NCBI RefSeq assembly: GCF_002811765.1
Contig: NZ_NPDR01000004.1
Coordinates: forward strand, 1-64,000
Origin: Leptospira saintgironsiae
GTDB taxonomy: Bacteria > Spirochaetota > Leptospiria > Leptospirales > Leptospiraceae
DNA length: 64,000 nt
Direction of reading: 5' to 3'
Made by a program: the position numbers and the translations under genes. Positions within the stretch are counted from its first letter, which is position 1, and each line of letters begins with the position of its first letter. This document shows, piece after piece, positions 57,890 to 64,000 of the stretch. The notes under the pieces were generated by a model that was given only the letters and a program-made list of their open reading frames with translations, did not search any database and had not been told where the DNA came from.

Positions 57890-59407
57890 CTATAGACCTA
57901 TCCCTGCTGCTTGTCCGCAGGTAGTATACATATCTTGTTTTGGGTTTATAGCATAGGATTCATCGGATGTAGCTGCCCCGAAATTATTGTTAATCGTACT
58001 ATCAAACAGATTTGTATTCACACAAGATCCCGAAGAATCATTACATTGAACATTTGCGGGCGGACTTGCGCCATTTGCCAAAGTATTCAGCCAAGTAGCA
58101 AAATTAACTCCTCCACTGTTTAGAGAATACATATCATTATAAGTTGTGATAGTATGAATATCTCCAGGGCCTATATAATATCTGTAATTGGTTTTGGATG
58201 CTGCATCTTTCATTTTAGAAACTGCCTGCTTGGACCAATCGCAAGTAGTATAATCATTAGAACTAGAAGAACTTCCATCTGGTACGGAACTTCCGTCGCT
58301 ATCTCCGTAAATAGCAGAATATGATTTTCCAGCTTGGTAAGGATCTGCAGTTGTAGCAGTCGAATAAGTCAAAGTTGAATTATTGATCTTATTGATCTGT
58401 CCCATCGTATGATAGAAGAATCTCTGGTTTCCATCAAACAGAGCTGTGTATTGTCCTAAAACATCTCCCGGATATTCAGTAGCTACTTTCTTAAAGTAAT
58501 CATTAATAGAAGGTGAACCTGTGGTTGTATAATTTACACCGATCCCGTTTACCCAAATCGGAAGATTAGAAGAAGAGAATCCAGTTCCACTTCCGATCCC
58601 ATTTGTTTCTACTCCCCAAGAACTTTCGAGTAATGGAAAGAATGCAGGACCAATTGTGTAGGCTCCAGTAGGTACAACTGCGTTAGAAGCATCAGATAAC
58701 ATTCTTACCGTAGCACCTGAATCGATTGTGGTTACTGTTTCTCTAATAATCGGATAATTTAATATAGCTCCATAACCTCCCGCACTTTGTCCGGTTACAA
58801 AAACTCGGTCCAGTTGCGGATAAGAATTTTGGACAAATTTCAGAACAGAGATTACATTATCATAACCATGGTGTTTGATGGTCCCACTCGTATACGTTTT
58901 GTCCTTACTTCCTACATGAAGATCTCCAGTGCAATAAGGGACAAAAATGATATCATAATCTTTGAATGGATTTGCGGCTACAGATTGATCTATAACACCT
59001 TTGAATAAAAGATCCAAAGCAAAATCAGGAACCACATTTAACTGATTGAAATAAGTTACAGTGTTACTTCCGAAACAGTTTGCATTATCCCAACAAGCTC
59101 CTCCTCCCATAAAATTGATCAGAAGTTTTTTGTTATTCGCTGCCACAGTCTTTCTGAAAAAATAGAAGTTCACATTTCCTTCTGTTCCGCTACATTTCGG
59201 ATCAAAAGTCGCAGTATAAGTGTAAGGTGTGGCTCCATGATCCACCTGAGTGGTGAATGTTCCTGGTTCTGGAGTAATCCTAGTAAACGGGCTTGTAACC
59301 AGATCTACGATCAATCCGGTAGCGAGAAGTTCCTGGGAATTATCTTTATCTTTGGTACAGAATATTTGAGAGAATAGAACTAAAATTACAAGAAATTGGG
59401 TTTTCAT
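57890..59407 (-). CDS. Pectinacetylesterase-family exported protein, copy 1
   Basis: 505 residues. The signal segment ends in SQIFC (Cys17), a weak lipobox. The family landmarks are FMGGGACWDNANCFG (oxyanion turn) and VFVTGQSAGGYGA (nucleophile Ser), then a C-terminal GPGDIHTITTYNDMY with the likely catalytic His. The fold is alpha/beta hydrolase of the PAE/Notum type; Notum removes palmitoleate from Wnt, plant members deacetylate pectin. Here an exported ester hydrolase for sugars or lipids is likely. It is a tandem paralogue of the gene at 59472. Confidence 0.85.
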   Translation of the reverse strand: MKTQFLVILVLFSQIFCTKDKDNSQELLATGLIVDLVTSPFTRITPEPGTFTTQVDHGATPYTYTATFDPKCSGTEGNVNFYFFRKTVAANNKKLLINFMGGGACWDNANCFGSNTVTYFNQLNVVPDFALDLLFKGVIDQSVAANPFKDYDIIFVPYCTGDLHVGSKDKTYTSGTIKHHGYDNVISVLKFVQNSYPQLDRVFVTGQSAGGYGAILNYPIIRETVTTIDSGATVRMLSDASNAVVPTGAYTIGPAFFPLLESSWGVETNGIGSGTGFSSSNLPIWVNGIGVNYTTTGSPSINDYFKKVATEYPGDVLGQYTALFDGNQRFFYHTMGQINKINNSTLTYSTATTADPYQAGKSYSAIYGDSDGSSVPDGSSSSSNDYTTCDWSKQAVSKMKDAASKTNYRYYIGPGDIHTITTYNDMYSLNSGGVNFATWLNTLANGASPPANVQCNDSSGSCVNTNLFDSTINNNFGAATSDESYAINPKQDMYTTCGQAAGIGL

Positions 59408-59471
59408 AAAGGCCTGATACCGCCTTCAGACAGGCGATATCCGCAATAGTTTATTCCCAGTTTATAGAATG

Positions 59472-60896
59472 TCAAGGACCGAAACAGGTCTCGTAGAGAT
59501 CTTTATTATTATCGAAAGAGTCCTGTGATGTCGCTCTTCCTAGGGCATCATTCAAAGAATTTGACCCGAAATTTTTATCGGTGCAAGGATGAGAGCCGGA
59601 ACCTGCGGAGCAATCCACGTCTGTAGGAGTTCCTACATTTGATACGATTGATTTTAGCCAGGTATTAAAGTTCACTCCGTTACTCGTAAGTCCATACATT
59701 GTATCACTTGTAGTGATTGTATGAATATCTCCTGGGGCTCTATAGAAATAGTACTTAGAACCTGTAGTATTATTCATCGCAGTATTTGCGTTGATCGCCC
59801 AGTTGCAATTGGAAGGTGTGGAGACATCTTTCGGAAGATCTGGCACATCTCGAGCGTCTCCAGGTCCGAAATAAGAACTGGAATCTGAATAAGAAGAGCC
59901 CGAGTTAATAATCCCCATCACATTGAAAAACCATCTTTGCGTAGAATCGAACGCAGCAGTGTATTGTCCCACAACATCGCTCGGATACGCGGTGGTGATC
60001 TTACCGATATAATCTTGGATAGAAGGACTTCCATCTAGATAGTTAGAACCTACTACCCAGTCCGGCATATTCGGTGCGCTTCCCCATTTAGTTTTTACTA
60101 TGTTAGAGAAAAACCCGTTGATTACTGCTCCGTTAGAAGCATCTGCTACTAAACTCATCTTGCTGAAACTTGGGAATTTAGTGCTATCTGAAAATACAGC
60201 ACGAATATGAGGATAATTTAATACTGCCCCATAACCTCCGGCGCTTTGTCCCGCAACTACTACATTGGTTACTTGAGTATAATTAGTTTGGATATATTTT
60301 AAAACCGAGAGAACATTATCATGTCCTCTATGGCTATAAGTACTAGGATCAGATGAATTATAAGGGTCATCATAAGTAGCAACGTCGTTGGAACCTACAT
60401 GAAGATCTCCAGTGCAATACGGAATAAAAAGAACATCATAATCTTTTAATGGATTAGAAGAATTTCCTGCATCTAAAATCCCTTGGAATGCGACCTTGAT
60501 AAAAAGATCAGGCACATCGTTTAGGAAATTGAAGAATGTTGTGGTATTCTTTCCAAAACAATTATTATTACTCCAGCAAGCTCCTCCCCCCATAAAGTTG
60601 ATGAGTAACTTTTTGTTATTCGCAGAAACAGCTTTTCTGAAGAAATAAAACTTAGTATTTCCTGCATTTCCGAAACATTTCGGGAAATATTGTCTACCGT
60701 TTTGGTAGCTGGTATTCGTGTTAGGGATAGTTATTGTATCATCTGTGGGAGGGGTGATCCTTTCGTAAGGATTATAAAGAACTTCGCCTAAAACTGCTCC
60801 TGTAAGAGCTTTTGTATTGTCTGGTTCGTCTTTTTTACATCCGATAAGAAGTAGCATCGGAACTATAAATAGAAGCGATAGGTTTTTGGCCTGCAT
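59472..60896 (-). CDS. Pectinacetylesterase-family exported lipoprotein, copy 2
   Basis: 474 residues from the ATG at 60896, which follows GGAG eight nt upstream; longer in-frame starts up to 60959 are unlikely. The signal peptide ends in LLIGC (Cys20), a good lipobox. It has the same blocks as copy 1: FMGGGACWSNNNCFG, VVVAGQSAGGYGA (nucleophile Ser) and APGDIHTITTSDTMY (likely His). The coding sequence contains one copy of the dispersed palindrome at 59622-59637. The two genes are 64 nt apart and probably a duplication; this one would be transcribed first. Confidence 0.87.
   Translation of the reverse strand: MQAKNLSLLFIVPMLLLIGCKKDEPDNTKALTGAVLGEVLYNPYERITPPTDDTITIPNTNTSYQNGRQYFPKCFGNAGNTKFYFFRKAVSANNKKLLINFMGGGACWSNNNCFGKNTTTFFNFLNDVPDLFIKVAFQGILDAGNSSNPLKDYDVLFIPYCTGDLHVGSNDVATYDDPYNSSDPSTYSHRGHDNVLSVLKYIQTNYTQVTNVVVAGQSAGGYGAVLNYPHIRAVFSDSTKFPSFSKMSLVADASNGAVINGFFSNIVKTKWGSAPNMPDWVVGSNYLDGSPSIQDYIGKITTAYPSDVVGQYTAAFDSTQRWFFNVMGIINSGSSYSDSSSYFGPGDARDVPDLPKDVSTPSNCNWAINANTAMNNTTGSKYYFYRAPGDIHTITTSDTMYGLTSNGVNFNTWLKSIVSNVGTPTDVDCSAGSGSHPCTDKNFGSNSLNDALGRATSQDSFDNNKDLYETCFGP
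59622..59637. repeat. Short dispersed palindrome, copy 6, inside a coding sequence
   Basis: TGTAGGAGTTCCTACA is a near-perfect palindrome of the family, but it lies within the second pectinacetylesterase gene, encoding VGTPT in frame. The corresponding part of the paralogue has no such sequence. Either a repeat was inserted in frame or the match is fortuitous. Confidence 0.5.
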
Positions 60897-61072
60897 TCGT
60901 TTCATCTCCACTCTAGAAAACAGTCGAATTGTTTTATATTTCCATTTAGACTGACGCAATTCTTCAAAGATTCAAGCCCTTTTCATTGTCCAAGAAAAAG
61001 AAAGATTTGAGTACTAGGGGCGAACCCAGAAACTGGAATCAGTCCGATTATTTTTTGAATCGAAGGTGAAAC

Positions 61073-63532
61073 GTGGATCTTTTTGATGATATAGGTGAAG
61101 TTGAAGGAAGTATCATACCGGTAGATTCCATTCTTCCCCCTGAATTATTCTTGGTGCCTATCAAAACAAGACCGGTATTTCCGGGGATCATCACTCCTCT
61201 GATCGTTCCAGGGGGGAAATTTGCAAAGGCTGTAGACGAGGCCTTAAAAGGAAATTCTTTCATCGGACTAGTGCTTCTTAAAGATGAAGAGAACGAAAAG
61301 AAAACAGAAGAGAATATTTATGATTACGGCGTAGTTGCCAAGATCTTGAAGAAGGTGAATCTTCCTGATGGTGCAGTAAATATTCTAATTAATACGGTTC
61401 GCAGATTTAAGGTAGAATCATTTTCTTCTGTGGAACCTTTGTTGATTGCAAAGGTGAATTATCCGGAAGAAGAACCTGGGGCTTCTAAAAATACAATCAA
61501 AGCTATGATGAGAACCTTGCTTATTATGACAAGGGAACTCGCTCAGAATAATCCTCTTTTTACAGAAGAGATGAAGCTTACAATGCTAAATGTAAATGAG
61601 CCAGGTAAGATGGCGGACTTTGTATGCAGTATTTTGAATATAGAAAAAGAAGATTATCAGTCCGTAATTGAATCTGTAAATCTAAAAGACAGGATCGAAA
61701 AAGTATTACTCTATCTTAAAAAGGAAATCGATCTAGTTTCCCTTCAAAGAGAAATTCAGGAAAATATCCAGGATAAAATTGATAAACAGCAAAGACAGTT
61801 CTTCTTAAGAGAACAGTTAAAAGCCATCCAGGCAGAACTTGGTCAGAAAGAAGGTAAATACGAGAAGAAGTATGAAAAATTCTTAGAAAGACTGAAAGCT
61901 ATTCCTGCAGATCCAGAAGTGATAGAAGAAGTGGAACGAGAAATGGATAAGTTCTTTTACACAGATCAGAATACTGCAGATTATAATGTGATCCGAAATT
62001 ATTTAGATATTATGGAAAGTCTTCCTTGGGAAGCCGCTCCTTCTCGCGAAATAGATCTAGAAAAAGCCAGAAAAACTTTAGATAGGGATCATTATAAACT
62101 GGATGATGTAAAGGAACGAATTTTAGAATTTTTAGCAGTGAAGAAGTTGAAGCCGACTGAGAAAGGTTCTATTCTTCTATTGGTTGGACCCCCTGGAGTT
62201 GGGAAAACTTCTATCGCTAAATCTATCGCAGAAGCAATGGGCAGGAAGTTTTTTAGATTTTCTGTGGGTGGAATGAGAGATGAGGCAGAGATCAAAGGGC
62301 ATCGTAGGACTTATATTGGTGCAATGCCGGGTAAGATCATAACTGCATTAAGAATTACTAAAGAAAAAGATTCCGTAATTCTTTTAGATGAAATAGATAA
62401 ACTTGGTCTTGGAATGCAAGGAGATCCCGCAGCCGCTCTTTTGGAAGTTTTAGATCCAGAGCAGAATAAAACTTTTAGAGATCATTATTTAGATCTTCCG
62501 TTTGATCTTTCTTCCGTATTTTTTATCGCTACCGCAAATACATTAGATTCTATTAGTAGAATACTTTTGGATCGTATGGAAGTGATTAATCTTTCTGGTT
62601 ATATCACAGATGAAAAGGTCCAGATCTTTAATAAACATTTATGGAAGAAGGTCCTGGAGAAAAACGGGATAGAACCATACGGGATCCAAATAGATAAAAA
62701 AGCTGTGATCTCTTTAATAGATCATTATTCTAGAGAGTCCGGAGTAAGAGGACTTGAAAAACAATCTGATAAACTTGCCAGAAAACTTGCTCTTCAAATT
62801 GTAAAAGGGGAGTCTTATCCGAAACATATCGAACCTTCCGATGTGGAAAAATTCCTAGGAGTTCCTAAATATACAGATGATAGGATGACTAAACCTACAG
62901 TTCCAGGAACTGCTTTGGGGCTTGCTTGGACTTCTGTAGGAGGTGCAACATTACTCATCGAAGCTGTTTTCGTAAAAGGAAAAGGCGGGATCCTTCTTAC
63001 TGGAATGATTGGAAAGTCAATGGAAGAGTCTTCCAGCATTGCTCTTAGCTACATTAAGAATTTATTAGGTAGCGAAGAATTATTCACCGAAAAGACGATC
63101 CACCTTCATGTTCCTGATGGTGCTACTCCGAAAGATGGGCCAAGTGCTGGGATCACAATGGCAACTACCATTCTTTCTTTGGTGCTGAATAAAAGGATCA
63201 GACTTGGATTTGGTATGACTGGAGAATTGACTCTTACTGGCGAGGTTTTAGCAATCGGCGGTTTAAGAGAAAAGATCGTAGCTGCAAAAAGAGTTGGAGT
63301 TCATAAGATCATTTTTCCTTCTGATAATAGACCTCAGTTAGACGAAATACCTGATTATGTGAAGAAGGGAATGGAATTCTTTCCGGTTTCTAGATTTGAA
63401 GAAGTCGCCAAAATTTTATTCGAACCGAAAACGATTGATGGAATTTTAAAACCTAAAACAGAACAGGTTGCAGTCGCTAAGAAGACAAAACCTTCTCCTA
63501 AAAAGAAGGCAGCCACTCGAAAGAAGAAGTAA
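61073..63532 (+). CDS. lon: ATP-dependent protease Lon
   Basis: 819 residues, the usual length, starting at GTG after AAGGTGA. The N-terminal Lon substrate domain begins with [18 protein letters not shown]; the AAA+ module has Walker [10 protein letters not shown] (about 372-380) and Walker B VILLDEID; the protease domain has Ser691 in DGPSAGIT and Lys734 in [12 protein letters not shown], the catalytic dyad. It degrades misfolded and regulatory proteins in the cytoplasm. Unusually, the last 25 residues form a Lys-rich tail ([17 protein letters not shown]), which may bind nucleic acid. It is alone on its strand until the DegT-type gene. Confidence 0.96.
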   Translation: MDLFDDIGEVEGSIIPVDSILPPELFLVPIKTRPVFPGIITPLIVPGGKFAKAVDEALKGNSFIGLVLLKDEENEKKTEENIYDYGVVAKILKKVNLPDGAVNILINTVRRFKVESFSSVEPLLIAKVNYPEEEPGASKNTIKAMMRTLLIMTRELAQNNPLFTEEMKLTMLNVNEPGKMADFVCSILNIEKEDYQSVIESVNLKDRIEKVLLYLKKEIDLVSLQREIQENIQDKIDKQQRQFFLREQLKAIQAELGQKEGKYEKKYEKFLERLKAIPADPEVIEEVEREMDKFFYTDQNTADYNVIRNYLDIMESLPWEAAPSREIDLEKARKTLDRDHYKLDDVKERILEFLAVKKLKPTEKGSILLLVGPPGVGKTSIAKSIAEAMGRKFFRFSVGGMRDEAEIKGHRRTYIGAMPGKIITALRITKEKDSVILLDEIDKLGLGMQGDPAAALLEVLDPEQNKTFRDHYLDLPFDLSSVFFIATANTLDSISRILLDRMEVINLSGYITDEKVQIFNKHLWKKVLEKNGIEPYGIQIDKKAVISLIDHYSRESGVRGLEKQSDKLARKLALQIVKGESYPKHIEPSDVEKFLGVPKYTDDRMTKPTVPGTALGLAWTSVGGATLLIEAVFVKGKGGILLTGMIGKSMEESSSIALSYIKNLLGSEELFTEKTIHLHVPDGATPKDGPSAGITMATTILSLVLNKRIRLGFGMTGELTLTGEVLAIGGLREKIVAAKRVGVHKIIFPSDNRPQLDEIPDYVKKGMEFFPVSRFEEVAKILFEPKTIDGILKPKTEQVAVAKKTKPSPKKKAATRKKK

Positions 63533-63555
63533 ATCTTCTATGTGCCCCATTTATG

Positions 63556-63600
63556 ACGGGTCCTTAAGCGGATCAAAATAATTTGCTTTTTAGGACCCGT
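63556..63600. promoter_or_regulatory. Long stem-loop between lon and the DegT-type gene
   Basis: ACGGGTCCT (63556-63564) pairs perfectly with AGGACCCGT (63592-63600), and inner AAGC/GCTT segments extend the stem with a small bulge. There is no T-run. It could be a lon transcript-end structure, or a leader hairpin of the gene starting at 63628, whose GGAGGAGACC ribosome binding site follows. Confidence 0.5.
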
Positions 63601-63627
63601 TTCCGACCCTGTTCGGAGGAGACCATA

Positions 63628-64000
63628 ATGGGCGTACCTTTCATAGATATTAAAAGATTCGAGCCGGGATTACTAGAAGCTTGGGAAGATAAAGTAAAAA
63701 CTCTCAGCAAGAACGCCTCCTTTATCGGAGGAGAAGAAGTCGCATTATTAGAAAAAAATCTGGCGGCAACCGCTGGAACCAAATATTCAATTGCATGCGC
63801 TAACGGAACAGACGCGCTTCAATTGGCTCTAAGAGCCTTGGGAGTAGGAAAGGGAGATAAGGTTTTAGTTCCTGATTCTACCTTTTGGGCAACATTTGAA
63901 TCAGTAGTAAACGTAGGCGCTGACCCTGCGACGGTAGATACAAATCCAGATGATCTACAAATGGATTTCGAAGAATTCAAAAGAGCCCTCGAAGAAGTAA
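63628..64000 (+). CDS. DegT/DnrJ/EryC1/StrS family aminotransferase, 5' part
   Basis: The first 124 residues are in the window; the reading frame is open at the right edge. [37 protein letters not shown] and [20 protein letters not shown], then [18 protein letters not shown] are the standard N-terminal blocks of PLP-dependent sugar aminotransferases (nucleotide-sugar amination for surface polysaccharide). The PLP lysine would be further on. The ATG has an excellent GGAGGAG upstream. It suggests that a polysaccharide biosynthesis region begins here. Confidence 0.88.
   Translation, partial: MGVPFIDIKRFEPGLLEAWEDKVKTLSKNASFIGGEEVALLEKNLAATAGTKYSIACANGTDALQLALRALGVGKGDKVLVPDSTFWATFESVVNVGADPATVDTNPDDLQMDFEEFKRALEEV

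Overview
The window looks like a chromosomal segment of a Leptospira species. This rests on the gene families present, the many short exported lipoproteins with relaxed spirochaetal lipoboxes, AT-rich intergenic DNA with roughly 40% G+C overall (estimated by eye, not computed), an isolated tRNA-Ile/tRNA-Ala pair with no rRNA around it, and small dispersed palindromes of the TGTAGGAGCTCCTACA type. The combination of environmental-type catabolic and metal genes suggests a saprophytic or intermediate lineage rather than a strict pathogen, but that is inference. No phage, insertion sequence, CRISPR array or rRNA gene is visible.

Layout. 0-8.5 kb: two divergent TetR/short-chain reductase modules with palindromic operators (0.15-1.8 and 6.1-7.85 kb), a MATE exporter, a membrane fatty-acid hydroxylase-type enzyme, a ferritin-like PF10118 protein and a GFA-domain protein. 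8.5-14.9 kb: an ABC-F ATPase, a repeat-filled intergenic region (10.05-10.39 kb), then a divergent alkylation-repair pair (AlkC/AlkD-like HEAT protein and an HTH_42 AlkZ-like protein), an alpha/beta-hydrolase lipoprotein and a membrane protein. 15.0-19.9 kb: a two-gene proline catabolic operon (a split PutA) and a DUF3095 cyclase-like protein. 20.0-25.8 kb: a heavy-metal island with a MerR-type regulator, a divergent gene whose product joins a CCPF domain to a MerT/MerF-like membrane hairpin, and a CzcA-type RND pump plus TolC with no visible adaptor gene. 25.9-33.4 kb: a TfoX-domain protein with a histone-like tail, a flavin reductase/polyferredoxin fusion with a displaced FAD motif, and two paralogous large membrane proteins flanking a PQQ-type sugar dehydrogenase. 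33.4-33.6 kb: tRNA-Ala and tRNA-Ile. 33.7-39.7 kb: a 7TM-DISM histidine kinase converging on a NarL-type regulator, a lipoprotein, and a cNMP-binding protein/acyltransferase operon.

39.9-44.4 kb is the most interesting block. Five tightly spaced genes encode a membrane-anchored lactonase-like beta-propeller, an acyl-CoA dehydrogenase with Asp at the usual catalytic Glu position, an APH-fold kinase, a DUF6285 protein and a histidine phosphatase. I read this as a phosphorylation-dependent 4-hydroxyacyl-CoA (gamma-lactone) degradation module, analogous to LvaA/LvaB/LvaC of levulinate catabolism and to mammalian ACAD10/11. Two related orphan histidine kinases with an enlarged dimerisation domain follow (44.4-48.5 kb). 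48.5-57.9 kb carries detoxification-type genes (GST, MAPEG, thioesterase, zinc alcohol dehydrogenase, thiopurine methyltransferase, macro domain), a chemoreceptor and unknown exported or membrane proteins. 57.9-60.9 kb has a tandem pair of pectinacetylesterase-family exported proteins. Lon protease (61.1-63.5 kb) and the start of a DegT aminotransferase, cut by the right edge, close the window.
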